Assembly: GCA_902522775.1 (NCBI GenBank)
Contig: CABYWQ010000001.1
Span: forward strand, 124,001-188,000
Reading direction: 5' to 3'
Source: Eutrophosalina sp902522775
GTDB lineage: Bacteria; Bacteroidota; Bacteroidia; Flavobacteriales; Flavobacteriaceae
Length of the DNA: 64,000 nucleotides
The notes below the pieces were generated by a model. It saw only the letters and a program-made list of their open reading frames with translations, made no database searches and had not been told where the DNA came from. Within the stretch, counting starts at the first letter, position 1. Each line of letters opens with the position of its first letter. The translations under genes were made by a program, and so were the position numbers. Below are positions 36,396 through 45,746 of the stretch, in pieces.

Positions 36396-37269
36396 TTTAT
36401 TTGTTATTTTTTCTATTAAACTATATTCACAAGAATTAAATGCTGAAGTTGTAATTAATTATGATCAGGTAAATCAAACTTATAACGAGATTTTTGAAGA
36501 TTTTAAAAGATCAGCATACAACTTTTTAAATACGACACGTTTTTCAAACGAATCATATAATTTGATTCAAAAGATTGATTGTAACTTTATTTTTACAATC
36601 GTCAATTATGAAGACAATCGGTTTGTTGTAAATCTTGATGTAAGCTCATTTAGAACAGGATACGAGTCTAGTTATAAGTCATTAAATTTTAATTTTAGAG
36701 ATGTAGGAATTAATTTTTCATATCAATTAAATGAACCTATTATTTTTTCCTATTCTAGATATACAAGCGATTTAGCTTCATTATTATCCTTTTACTCTAA
36801 AATAATTATTGGTTTTGATAAAGATTCGTTTGAGCTAAATTCAGGTTTTAACTTTTATTCTGATGCTAAATCTATTCTTGATAAAGCTTCTAATATTTCA
36901 CGTAGTTCAACATGGAATCCAACAACTAATGGTGGAAGAGTTAATAAATATTGGCTAGTTGACAACCTCATATCAAATAATTATGATATTATTAAAAATA
37001 TAAATTACAACTACTATAGAAATGGTCTAGACTTAATGACTATAAACAGGAAAGTTGCTTTATTAAATATTAAAAATGCAATTAATATGTTTATAGAAAT
37101 AAATAGATATAGACCTAATTCAATTTTAAAAGAAATTTTTTTTCAATCAAAAAATGATGAGATTTTTTATATTTTCAATAATGATTTAGAAATTGTTGAG
37201 ATTGATGAAATTAAATTAATTTTAAATAAAATTTCACCATTTTATTCGAATAAATGGAACAAACTATAA
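36352..37269 (+). CDS. DUF4835 family protein (PorD-like)
   Basis: A 305-residue exported protein. With ATG at 36352 it overlaps coaBC by 44 bases and has a signal peptide ending near KLYSQ (about residue 27); a TTG at 36373 is the alternative start. It matches the DUF4835 family by ELNAEVVINYDQV, the NWE-like motif variants and RYRPNSILKEIFFQSK. DUF4835 proteins are labelled PorD and linked to type IX secretion in Bacteroidota; the exact role is not settled. Position between coaBC and recN is the conserved one. Confidence 0.8.
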   Translation: MRYLKIYLKKLLTCSLFVIFSIKLYSQELNAEVVINYDQVNQTYNEIFEDFKRSAYNFLNTTRFSNESYNLIQKIDCNFIFTIVNYEDNRFVVNLDVSSFRTGYESSYKSLNFNFRDVGINFSYQLNEPIIFSYSRYTSDLASLLSFYSKIIIGFDKDSFELNSGFNFYSDAKSILDKASNISRSSTWNPTTNGGRVNKYWLVDNLISNNYDIIKNINYNYYRNGLDLMTINRKVALLNIKNAINMFIEINRYRPNSILKEIFFQSKNDEIFYIFNNDLEIVEIDEIKLILNKISPFYSNKWNKL

Positions 37270-37278
37270 ATTTTACTT

Positions 37279-38931
37279 TTGCTTCTTAAATTAGAAATAA
37301 AAAATTATATTTTGATTGATAACTTATCAATTAATTTTAGTAATGGTCTTTCAATTATTACAGGAGAAACAGGATCTGGTAAATCAATAATATTGGGAGC
37401 TATTAATCAACTTCTTGGAAATAGAATTGATCATAAATTAATTGGGACAGGTAAAGAAAAGTGTACTATTGAGGCAATATTTAATATTGATGATTATAAT
37501 CTAAAATCTTTCTTTAATAATAATGATTTAGATTACACCTCTGAAACAATTATAAGAAGAGAAATTTTAAGAAATGGTAAATCTAGAGCTTTTATAAATG
37601 ACTCACCAGTCAAAATAGAAATTTTAAAAAAAATTAGTTCATCACTAATTGATATTCATAGCCAAAATCAAAATGACATTTTTTCAAATAAATCATTTTT
37701 TTATAATCTCATAGATTTTTTTGCAAATCAGGAAGATAAAGTATTTGAATTTCAAAATAAATATAATATTCTCAAAAAAAAGAAATATAACTATAATAAT
37801 TTGATAGAGAAAAAGCATAAAATAGCTAGAGAATATGATTATAATTTATTCCTTTTGAATGAAATTAAAGCTCTAAATCTAGAGGTCAATGAAAAAGATA
37901 ATTTAGAGAAACAATACGACTCTCTTAAAAATTTTGAAAAAATTCAAAGTAGCTTCGATGAATTGAATAAATTAATTAATGGTGAAAATGGAAATTTAAT
38001 TGAAACATTAAGTTCAATACTTAATATTCTAAAAAAAATATCTGTTTTTTCATCAGAACTTAAGAATTATGATACAAGATTTGAAAAACTTTTTTTTGAG
38101 GCCAATGATATGATTGAATCATTAAATTCATATTCTGAAAACTTATCTTTTGATCCAGATAAATTTAATAAAATCCAGTCAAGGCTTTTTAAAATTCAAG
38201 ATTTAGAAAATAAGCATAATGTGAGTTCTGTTAAGCAATTAATTGATATAAAAGATGATTTAATAAATTCAATTGAAAATACTGACAGAGTTGATAAAAT
38301 GATTGAAGATGAGAGTAATGAAATTAAAAATATTGAAAAAAGTTTAATAGAAGTCTCCAACGAAATCTACAATAAAAGAGTTAAAACATCAGATAGATTA
38401 CAGCAGGAGATTAAGAAAATATTTACTTTACTTTCACTAGATAGCTCTTTAATAAAATTTGAATTTATAAAAGATAAAAAATTAAATAATTTTGGTATTG
38501 ATAATCTTGTTGTTTTATATTCTCCAAGCTCAAAAATTGAATTAAAGCCGATTGCAAAAATTGCTTCAGGTGGAGAAAAATCTAGAATATTATTAGCAAT
38601 TAAATCTGTTTTTGCAAAAAAAAATAATCTTCCTACTATAATTTTTGATGAAATTGATTCTGGAACTAGTGGTGAAATAGCAGAATCTATTGGTTTTTTG
38701 ATGAAAGAAATGAGTATTAAAATTCAAATCATTTCAATTACTCATTTAGCTCAAGTTGCATCTAAAGGTAACTGTCACTTTAAAGTTATAAAAACAAATA
38801 ATAATGGTAACTCAAGAACAAGTATTATTAAACTTTCAAAAAGTGATAGAATTGCTGAGATAGCTAGTATAATTTCTGGAAAAAAAATAACTAATTCTGC
38901 TTTAAATCAAGCTGAAGAACTTCTTAAATAA
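37279..38931 (+). CDS. recN: DNA repair protein RecN
   Basis: A 550-residue SMC-like ATPase for double-strand-break repair. It starts at TTG 37279 with the typical LLKLEIKNYILIDNLSINF, Walker A GETGSGKS (about 29-36), long coiled coils (about 150-370), then the ABC signature ASGGEKSRILLAIK and Walker B TIIFDEIDSGTSG. The TTG start is supported by the conserved N-terminus and the absence of an earlier ATG. Confidence 0.97.
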   Translation: MLLKLEIKNYILIDNLSINFSNGLSIITGETGSGKSIILGAINQLLGNRIDHKLIGTGKEKCTIEAIFNIDDYNLKSFFNNNDLDYTSETIIRREILRNGKSRAFINDSPVKIEILKKISSSLIDIHSQNQNDIFSNKSFFYNLIDFFANQEDKVFEFQNKYNILKKKKYNYNNLIEKKHKIAREYDYNLFLLNEIKALNLEVNEKDNLEKQYDSLKNFEKIQSSFDELNKLINGENGNLIETLSSILNILKKISVFSSELKNYDTRFEKLFFEANDMIESLNSYSENLSFDPDKFNKIQSRLFKIQDLENKHNVSSVKQLIDIKDDLINSIENTDRVDKMIEDESNEIKNIEKSLIEVSNEIYNKRVKTSDRLQQEIKKIFTLLSLDSSLIKFEFIKDKKLNNFGIDNLVVLYSPSSKIELKPIAKIASGGEKSRILLAIKSVFAKKNNLPTIIFDEIDSGTSGEIAESIGFLMKEMSIKIQIISITHLAQVASKGNCHFKVIKTNNNGNSRTSIIKLSKSDRIAEIASIISGKKITNSALNQAEELLK

Positions 38932-38952
38932 TTATATTTAATAAAAATAAAT

Positions 38953-39768
38953 ATGGCTAATAACTTATTGAAAGGTAAAAATGGGATTATTTTTGGAGCT
39001 TTAGATCAAAATTCTATTGCATGGAAAACTGCTTTAAAAATACATGAACAAGGTGGTAAATTTGTTTTAACTAATGCTCCAGTTGCATTGAGAATGGGTA
39101 CTATTAATGAACTTGCAAAAGAAACTAATTCACCATTGATACCAGCCGATGCTACTAATATTAAAGATTTAGAATTTCTAATAAAAAAAACACTAGAATA
39201 TTTTGATAGTAAAATTGATTTTGTTCTTCACTCGATCGGAATGTCTGTAAATGTAAGAAAAGGTAAAAAATATACTGACTTGAATCATGATTGGTTAGCA
39301 AAAGGATGGGATGTTTCTGCTGTATCTTTTCACAAGTTATTGCAAAGCTTATACAAAATGGATGCTATGAATGAGTGGGGAAGTATTGTTGCTCTTTCCT
39401 ACATGGCAGCTCAAAGAGTTTTTCCTAATTATAATGATATGGCTGATAATAAAGCTTATCTGGAATCAATTGCTAGGAGTTTTGGTTATTTTTTCGGAAA
39501 AGAAAAGAAGGTTAGAGTTAATACAATTAGTCAATCTCCAACTCCAACAACTGCTGGAAAAGGTGTCACTGGTTTTGATGGTTTCATAAATTACGCAGAA
39601 AAAATGTCTCCTCTAGGAAATGCATCTGCTGATGAATGTGCTGATTACACAATTACATTATTTTCAGATTATACAAGAAAAGTTACCTTGCAAAATCTTT
39701 TTCATGATGGTGGTTTTAGTAATGTTGGTGTGAGTCAAGATATAATTGATATTATTTCAAAATCATAA
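38953..39768 (+). CDS. fabI: Enoyl-ACP reductase FabI
   Basis: A 271-residue short-chain dehydrogenase that completes each fatty-acid elongation cycle. GIIFGALDQNSIAWKTA carries the nucleotide-binding site in FabI form; SYMAAQRVFPNYNDMADNKA holds the Tyr-x6-Lys catalytic pattern seen as Y(N)DMADNK; SQSPTPTTAGKGV is the substrate loop. It follows recN by 21 bases. Confidence 0.95.
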   Translation: MANNLLKGKNGIIFGALDQNSIAWKTALKIHEQGGKFVLTNAPVALRMGTINELAKETNSPLIPADATNIKDLEFLIKKTLEYFDSKIDFVLHSIGMSVNVRKGKKYTDLNHDWLAKGWDVSAVSFHKLLQSLYKMDAMNEWGSIVALSYMAAQRVFPNYNDMADNKAYLESIARSFGYFFGKEKKVRVNTISQSPTPTTAGKGVTGFDGFINYAEKMSPLGNASADECADYTITLFSDYTRKVTLQNLFHDGGFSNVGVSQDIIDIISKS

Positions 39769-39775
39769 TTTTTTA

Positions 39776-40354
39776 ATGAAAAGAATTGGTATTACTGGTG
39801 GTATCGGTTCAGGAAAATCTTTTGTTTCTTCAATTTTTTCAAAGTATAATTTTAAAAGTTTTAATTCTGATTTTGAGGCTAAGAATATAATTAATAATAA
39901 CAATGAAATTAAAAATCAAATAATTGAAAAATTTGGTGTTTTTTCATATAATAATGACACATTAAATTCAGAATATATATCAAATATCATATTTAAAGAT
40001 AATAAAAAGTTAGCCCAGATAAATAAGATAGTTCACCCGAAGGTTTATGATTCTTATCGAAAATTTATCATAAAAAATAAGAATTTTAATACCATATATG
40101 AGTCAGCTCTATTATTTGATTATGAAAATTTTAAGAATAATGATTATAATATTTTAATAACTTGTCCCGAAAAATTGAGAATTGAGCGGATCATGACGAG
40201 GGGAAATCTTAGTTATGATGATATAAAAAGAATAATTAACTCCCAAATTGATTACGATAAAAAAAAGCATATTGCCGATTTTTGTATTGAAAATATTGAA
40301 TCTCAAACAACTAGAAAACAAGTAATGGAAATTATTGATAAAATAATTATGTAA
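39776..40354 (+). CDS. coaE: Dephospho-CoA kinase
   Basis: A 192-residue P-loop kinase that makes the last step of coenzyme A synthesis. The start is taken at ATG 39776, which gives MKRIGITGGIGSGKSFVS with Walker A right at the N-terminus; a longer frame would run into fabI and is unlikely. The conserved text VHPKVYDSY, ESALLFDY and QIDYDKKKHIADF is present. Confidence 0.95.
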   Translation: MKRIGITGGIGSGKSFVSSIFSKYNFKSFNSDFEAKNIINNNNEIKNQIIEKFGVFSYNNDTLNSEYISNIIFKDNKKLAQINKIVHPKVYDSYRKFIIKNKNFNTIYESALLFDYENFKNNDYNILITCPEKLRIERIMTRGNLSYDDIKRIINSQIDYDKKKHIADFCIENIESQTTRKQVMEIIDKIIM

Positions 40355-41932
40355 ATGAAAAAAAATAAATATTTTCTTCTTATACTTTTTATGTCCTTAG
40401 CATTGATTGGAATTATTCTGGTTCAAAGTTTTTGGATAAAAACAACTATAGATAACCGCGAAAGACAATTTTCATTAAATGTAAATCAAGCACTAATCTC
40501 GGTTACTGAATCAATAAGAGACAGAGAAATGAGAGATTATGTAGCAGTTTATCAAAAATTAATTGATAGTATAGGCGAACCTAAGGAATCTCAATTAACA
40601 TCAGTTTTTCAATACATAAATAGAAATCAAAATACGAATCAAACTTTTATTTATTCTCAAGGAATTTTGGAAGAAGACTATGATATAACCACTAGTTTAC
40701 TAGAGTCAGAAAATCAGGATTCTACAAAAATTCTTGATTATAAGAGTTTAAAAACTACCACTATTATCGACGATGCTTTTGATAGAGAAATGCAAAATAT
40801 GAGTTCTATTGAGAGGCTGCAAAGAGTTGAAAAAATGTCATTAATCGACAGAGCAAAATATGAATCGGTTTTTAGAGACTTGGCTAATTTAAAACCTATT
40901 CACAAAAGAGTTAATAATATTGAAATTGAATTATTACTACAAAGAGAGTTTAAGTCTCGAGGCTTAGATCTTGATTACGATTACAGAATTTTTGATGGAA
41001 AACTTGCAACAAAAGTAGGATCTGATCGTTATACTAATTTAGAAAATATTGATAATTTCTCAATGCCTTTATTTCAAAATGAAAAAGGTCAATCAAATTT
41101 TTCATTGGCTGTAGCCTTCCCAAATCGATCTTCTTACATAAGATCTTCAATCTCATTTCTAATTGTTTTATCAGTAGTTTTTACCTTAATTATAATAATA
41201 TCTTTTTCTGCAACTATTTTGAGTTCTATAAGACAAAAAAATATTTCACAGATGAAAACAGATTTTATTAATAATATGACTCATGAATTTAAAACACCAA
41301 TTGCTACAATTGATTTGGCTATTAATGCAGTTAAGAATGAAAAAGTAAAGAATAATACTAGGCTAATTAATAAATATTTAAGTGTTATCAGTGATGAGAA
41401 TAAAAGAATGAACTTTCAAGTTGAAAATGTATTGAAGATATCTCAGTTAGAAAACAATAATATTGATTTGATTAAAAAACCTTTAATCATTGATGATGTA
41501 CTAGATAAAGCAATTAAAAGTGTGGATCTATTACTTAGTAATAGAAATGGTTCTATAAAAAAAGAATACTGTAATAATAATATTAATATTCAATTAGCTG
41601 AGTCTGAAATGGTAAATGTATTTGTGAATATTTTAGAGAATTCAATAAAATATTCAATAAATGATCCTGAAATTTTAATAAAGACTTTTCTAAAAAAGAA
41701 GAGCTTAATAGTTAGTATTTCAGACAAAGGAATTGGAATGTCAAAAAATGTAAAATCAAAAATATTTGAAAATTTTTACAGGGAAACTAAAGGGAATATT
41801 CATAATGTTAAAGGCCATGGTTTAGGGCTTTCCTATGTAAAGAAAATTATTGACTTGCACGGTGGCATGATTTCTGTTAATAGTGAATTAGATAAAGGAA
41901 CACAATTTAAAATTTCTTTGAATGTCGAATAA
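40355..41932 (+). CDS. Membrane sensor histidine kinase
   Basis: A 525-residue kinase. Transmembrane segments at about 7-25 and 262-286 enclose a long periplasmic sensor region. The HisKA box is MTHEFKTPIATIDLAI (phospho-His about residue 310), followed by the HATPase motifs NILENSIKYS, DKGIGMS and KGHGLGLSYVK. It overlaps its response regulator by 11 bases. The pair resembles the RprX/RprY system of Bacteroides and Porphyromonas in layout and position. The signal is unknown. Confidence 0.93.
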   Translation: MKKNKYFLLILFMSLALIGIILVQSFWIKTTIDNRERQFSLNVNQALISVTESIRDREMRDYVAVYQKLIDSIGEPKESQLTSVFQYINRNQNTNQTFIYSQGILEEDYDITTSLLESENQDSTKILDYKSLKTTTIIDDAFDREMQNMSSIERLQRVEKMSLIDRAKYESVFRDLANLKPIHKRVNNIEIELLLQREFKSRGLDLDYDYRIFDGKLATKVGSDRYTNLENIDNFSMPLFQNEKGQSNFSLAVAFPNRSSYIRSSISFLIVLSVVFTLIIIISFSATILSSIRQKNISQMKTDFINNMTHEFKTPIATIDLAINAVKNEKVKNNTRLINKYLSVISDENKRMNFQVENVLKISQLENNNIDLIKKPLIIDDVLDKAIKSVDLLLSNRNGSIKKEYCNNNINIQLAESEMVNVFVNILENSIKYSINDPEILIKTFLKKKSLIVSISDKGIGMSKNVKSKIFENFYRETKGNIHNVKGHGLGLSYVKKIIDLHGGMISVNSELDKGTQFKISLNVE

Positions 41933-42617
41933 AAAAAACATTTTGCTTGTTGAAGATGATTATAACTTTGGATCAATCTTAAATGATTATCTTAAACTTC
42001 ATTCATACAAAACAACATTAGCTAGAAATGGTGTTGAGGGTCTCGAAAAGTTTAAAAAGCAGATTTATGATATGTGTATACTTGATGTTATGATGCCATT
42101 TAAAGATGGCTTCACGTTAGCTGAAGAAATCAGACAGATTGATAATCAAATTCCACTGATTTTTTTAACAGCTAAATCATTAAAAGATGATATGATTCGT
42201 GGCTTTAAAATTGGGGCGGATGATTATTTAGTTAAACCCTTTGACTCTGAGGTTCTTCTTTTAAAAATTAAATCAATTTTTAGAAGAAAGTTTATTGAAA
42301 CTTCAAAAAAAGAATCTAAAATTGAATATACTTTTTCAGATTTTACTTTTAATTCAAAACTTAGAACATTACAGTTCAGGGCAGAGGATGAAATTACTTT
42401 ATCTCCTAAAGAATCTAAGCTGTTAAATCTTTTACTAGAAAATTTAAATGATTTAACATCTAGAGAAGAAGCATTAGTTAAAATTTGGAATGATGATAAT
42501 TATTTTACATCGAGAAGTATGGATGTTTACGTAACTAAAATTAGAAAGTACCTAAAGCTTGATCCTAAAATTTCTATTGAAAATATCCATGGAAAAGGTT
42601 TTAAGATGAAGGTTTAG
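41922..42617 (+). CDS. OmpR/PhoB-family response regulator
   Basis: A 231-residue regulator. The receiver (1-120) has the acidic pair in VEDDYN, phospho-acceptor Asp in CILDVMMPFKDGF (about 53) and Lys in DDYLVKPFD. The winged-helix DNA-binding domain (about 135-231) contains LSPKESKLLNLL and SRSMDVYVTKIRKYL. It is the partner of the kinase just upstream and closes the long plus-strand run; it meets xerD tail to tail with a 4-base overlap. Confidence 0.95.
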   Translation: MSNKKNILLVEDDYNFGSILNDYLKLHSYKTTLARNGVEGLEKFKKQIYDMCILDVMMPFKDGFTLAEEIRQIDNQIPLIFLTAKSLKDDMIRGFKIGADDYLVKPFDSEVLLLKIKSIFRRKFIETSKKESKIEYTFSDFTFNSKLRTLQFRAEDEITLSPKESKLLNLLLENLNDLTSREEALVKIWNDDNYFTSRSMDVYVTKIRKYLKLDPKISIENIHGKGFKMKV

Positions 42618-43513
42618 TCTTTTTTTGGGTGAAATCTTTTTATTGTATCAACTAAATGTTTTTTGCTCACATGTAAATACCTCTCAGTAGTTGTTATATT
42701 TGTGTGTCCAAGCATGTGCTGAATACTTGATATGTCAGCTCCATTTTCAATCAAGTGTGTAGCAAAAGAGTGTCTTAATATGTGTGGACTTACCTTTTTT
42801 TTAATCCCTGTACCTTTTTTTGCAATGTTTAAAATTGTATAAATCATTACTCGAGTTAATTTTTCTCCTCTATTATTTAGAAAAAGAATATCTTCAAATC
42901 CTTTTTTTGTAATAGTATTAAATCTTTCGCTATTTAAATAATCTTTAATCATATCTTTTACAATCTTACTCATTGGTACAAATCTTTCTTTTCTTCCTTT
43001 TCCTAATATTTTAATTAAAAAATCATCAAAAAAAATATCAGATATATTTAAGTCAGTTAATTCTGAAACTCTTAATCCACAGCTGTATAAAACTTCTAAT
43101 ATTGTACAATTTCTCAAACTATTTTTCTTAGATTTTTTTAAGTAATCTATTAACTTATCAATTTCTAGAGTTGATAGTGTTTCTGGAATTTTGGTAGCTA
43201 TCTTTGGATATTGAATTGAATTAATTGGATTAATAAAAATTATTTTTTCAATAATTAAATAATCAAAAAAGTTTTTAAGTGATGAAATTAATCTTGATTG
43301 ACTGCTTGGTTTAATTAATTTAGTTTGTTGATATACAAACTCACGAATAACATTGCTATTAATTTCAGAAATTTTTTTATTAATATTATTATCAGATAAA
43401 AATCTAATTAATTTTTGTAAATCTTGAATATAGCTTTGAGTTGAGTTTTCAGATAAGTTTCTTTCAAATTTCAAAAAATTTTTAAAATCTTTTAACAATG
43501 ATTGCCAATTCAT
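42614..43513 (-). CDS. xerD: Tyrosine recombinase XerC/XerD
   Basis: A 299-residue integrase-family recombinase that resolves chromosome dimers at dif. An N-terminal SAM-like core-binding domain (about 1-85) is followed by the catalytic domain with Arg in CGLRVSEL, HILRHSFATHL, LGHTNITTTERYLHVSKK (catalytic Tyr). It sits among core genes, so it is a housekeeping Xer protein rather than an element integrase. Whether it is XerC or XerD cannot be fixed here. Confidence 0.92.
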   Translation of the reverse strand: MNWQSLLKDFKNFLKFERNLSENSTQSYIQDLQKLIRFLSDNNINKKISEINSNVIREFVYQQTKLIKPSSQSRLISSLKNFFDYLIIEKIIFINPINSIQYPKIATKIPETLSTLEIDKLIDYLKKSKKNSLRNCTILEVLYSCGLRVSELTDLNISDIFFDDFLIKILGKGRKERFVPMSKIVKDMIKDYLNSERFNTITKKGFEDILFLNNRGEKLTRVMIYTILNIAKKGTGIKKKVSPHILRHSFATHLIENGADISSIQHMLGHTNITTTERYLHVSKKHLVDTIKRFHPKKD

Positions 43514-43537
43514 ATCAAATAGTGATACTTTTATAAG

Positions 43538-43551
43538 TTCATAATTATGAA
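43538..43551. promoter_or_regulatory. Perfect 14-base palindrome between xerD and aroQ
   Basis: TTCATAATTATGAA is its own reverse complement and lies 3 bases before the aroQ ATG, in the 41-base divergent gap with xerD. It could be an operator or a chance AT-rich palindrome. Confidence 0.25.
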
Positions 43552-43554
43552 TTT

Positions 43555-43977
43555 ATGAAAATACAAATAATTAATGGTCCAAATCTTAATCTTCTAGGAT
43601 TGAGAGAAAAAGAAATTTATGGAGAAACAAGTTTTGAAGACTATTTTAAATCTTTAATAAATAAATTTCCAAAATTGGAATTACATTACTTTCAGTCAAA
43701 TATTGAAGGAGAAATTATTGATAAGATTCATGAAATTGGATTTGATTTCAGTGGTATTGTTTTAAATGCAGCTGCTTATACTCACACATCGGTTGGTATT
43801 GCAGATGCAGTCAGATCTGTCAAAGCGTCTACAATTGAGGTTCATATTTCTAATACTATTTCTAGAGAAGATTACAGACATATTTCCTATATAGCTCCGA
43901 ATGCAAAAGGAATTATTATGGGATTTGGATTATATAGTTATGATCTTGCAATAAGTAGTTTCATAAAGAAACTATAA
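43555..43977 (+). CDS. aroQ: 3-dehydroquinate dehydratase, type II
   Basis: A 140-residue shikimate-pathway enzyme. INGPNLNLLGLREKEIYG opens the protein with the catalytic Tyr loop; SNIEGEIIDKIH, LNAAAYTHTSVGIADA and EVHISNTISREDYRH complete the active site. It makes 3-dehydroshikimate in the cytoplasm. It converges with lpdA, with a 6-base overlap. Confidence 0.97.
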   Translation: MKIQIINGPNLNLLGLREKEIYGETSFEDYFKSLINKFPKLELHYFQSNIEGEIIDKIHEIGFDFSGIVLNAAAYTHTSVGIADAVRSVKASTIEVHISNTISREDYRHISYIAPNAKGIIMGFGLYSYDLAISSFIKKL

Positions 43978-45363
43978 ATGAATGACTTCTTCATATGCAT
44001 CTGCAACAGCTTCCATTACTGCTTCACTCAGAGTAGGATGTGGGTGTACTGTTTTTAGTATCTCGTGGCCAGTTGTTTCTAGTTTTCTTCCAACCACAGC
44101 TTCAGAAATCATTTCAGTTACATTATTTCCAATCATATGACATCCAAGCCATTCACCATATTTTGAGTCAAAAATAACTTTTACAAATCCATCAGAAGTG
44201 CCTGAAGATTGAGCTTTTCCGCTGGCAGTAAAAGGAAATTTTCCTACTTTAATATCAAAACCATTTTCTATCGCTTGTTTTTCTGTTAATCCGACCGAAG
44301 CAACTTCAGGTTTACAATAAGTACATCCAGGAATATTTCCATAATCTAATGGATTTGTGTTTATTCCTTTAATTTTTTCAATACAGGTAATTCCTTCGGC
44401 CGAAGCAACGTGTGCTAATGCTGGACCATGAACTATATCTCCAATTGCATAAAATCCATCAACGTTGGTTTTGTAAAAATCATCAACCAAAATTTTATCA
44501 TTTTCTATTTTTATTCCAATATTTTCCAAACCAATCCCTTCAATATTTGACTTAATTCCAACGGCACTTAAAACAACATCAGCTTTTAAATCAATAGTCT
44601 TTTTACTGTCTGTTTTAACTTTTACATTTACTTTATTGTCAATAATTTCAGATTCTATCAACTCAGAAGAGGTTAAAATATTAACCCCCTGTTTTTTTAA
44701 TATTTTTTCTAATTCTTTGGAAATATCATCATCTTCATATGGAGCGATTTTAGGTAAATACTCAACTACTGTTACATTTGTACCCATACTATTGTAAAAA
44801 TAAGCAAACTCAATTCCTATTGCACCTGAGCCAACTATAATTAAATCTTTAGGTTGTTTGTTAAGTGTCATAGCTTCTCTATATCCGATGATTTTTTCAC
44901 CATCTTGAATTAAGCTATTAATTTCTCTCGATCTAGCACCAGTTGCAATAATTACATGAGAACCTGAAACCATGACAGAATCTTCTTGATTCTTAATAGT
45001 GATTGTTTTATCTGAATTAATACTTGCGTGACCTTTTAACACACTAATTTTATTTTTTTTCATTAAAAAATTAACACCTTTACTCATGTTATCGGCTACA
45101 TTTCTACTTCTTTTAACAACTTTATTGAAATCGCTTGAAATATTATCTGCAGAAATGCCGTAATCATCACATTTTTTTAAATAATCATAAACTTCAGCTG
45201 ATTTTAGTAAAGCTTTAGTAGGGATACATCCCCAATTTAAACATATTCCACCCAAGCTTTCTTTCTCAATGATTGCTGTTTTGAAACCAAGTTGAGAGGC
45301 TCTAATAGCTGTAACATAACCACCTGGGCCGCTACCAATTACAATTACATCATATTTATCCAT
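43972..45363 (-). CDS. lpdA: Dihydrolipoyl dehydrogenase
   Basis: A 463-residue flavoenzyme, the E3 component of 2-oxoacid dehydrogenase complexes. The chosen start, ATG 45363, gives MDKYDVIVIGSGPGGY; a longer frame would run into msrB with unrelated residues. The redox disulfide lies in GGICLNWGCIPTKALL, the NAD motif is VGSGAIGIEFA and the active-site base is in HPHPTLSEAV. It lies 2 bases after msrB, so reductase partners sit side by side. Confidence 0.97.
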   Translation of the reverse strand: MDKYDVIVIGSGPGGYVTAIRASQLGFKTAIIEKESLGGICLNWGCIPTKALLKSAEVYDYLKKCDDYGISADNISSDFNKVVKRSRNVADNMSKGVNFLMKKNKISVLKGHASINSDKTITIKNQEDSVMVSGSHVIIATGARSREINSLIQDGEKIIGYREAMTLNKQPKDLIIVGSGAIGIEFAYFYNSMGTNVTVVEYLPKIAPYEDDDISKELEKILKKQGVNILTSSELIESEIIDNKVNVKVKTDSKKTIDLKADVVLSAVGIKSNIEGIGLENIGIKIENDKILVDDFYKTNVDGFYAIGDIVHGPALAHVASAEGITCIEKIKGINTNPLDYGNIPGCTYCKPEVASVGLTEKQAIENGFDIKVGKFPFTASGKAQSSGTSDGFVKVIFDSKYGEWLGCHMIGNNVTEMISEAVVGRKLETTGHEILKTVHPHPTLSEAVMEAVADAYEEVIHL

Positions 45364-45365
45364 AA

Positions 45366-45746
45366 TTATTTTTTTTTGAAATTTAAACTTGCAGAATTTA
45401 CACAATATCTATTACCAGTTTCAGTTGGACCATCATTAAATACATGACCTAAATGACCATCACATTTTGCACATACAATTTCAGTTCTAATTCTATTCAA
45501 AGATTTATCTTCTCTATAAATAATAGAACCATCAATACACTTGTCAAAACTTGGCCATCCACAACCACTATCAAATTTTGATTCACTATCGAACAATTTA
45601 TTACCACATCCCTTACATCTATATGCTCCTTTTTCAAAAAACATATTGTATTTTCCACTAAAAGGCATCTCCGTACCAGCTTCTCTTAAAATATTGTAGC
45701 TAAATTTATCAAGCTTTGTTTTCCAATAGGTATCCTCTTTTTTCAT
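45366..45746 (-). CDS. msrB: Peptide methionine-(R)-S-oxide reductase, cytoplasmic
   Basis: A 126-residue MsrB that repairs R-methionine sulfoxide. Two CxxC zinc pairs (CKGCGNKLF and CAKCDGHLGH), GCGWPSFD and the catalytic Cys in RYCVNSASL are present. There is no signal peptide. The start overlaps the stop of the second msrB by 4 bases, and lpdA follows closely. Confidence 0.95.
   Translation of the reverse strand: MKKEDTYWKTKLDKFSYNILREAGTEMPFSGKYNMFFEKGAYRCKGCGNKLFDSESKFDSGCGWPSFDKCIDGSIIYREDKSLNRIRTEIVCAKCDGHLGHVFNDGPTETGNRYCVNSASLNFKKK

Noticed and set aside
39746..39775. Longer coaE start inside fabI
   Set aside because: ATG 39776 puts the P-loop at its usual distance from the N-terminus; the extension has no similarity.
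42614..43513. Integrase of a mobile element
   Set aside because: The protein has XerC/D length and motifs, lies among core genes, and no attachment repeats, tRNA target or cargo genes are nearby.
45364..45405. Longer N-terminus for lpdA overlapping msrB
   Set aside because: The extra residues are basic and unrelated to LpdA, while MDKYDVIVIGSG is the canonical start at 45363.
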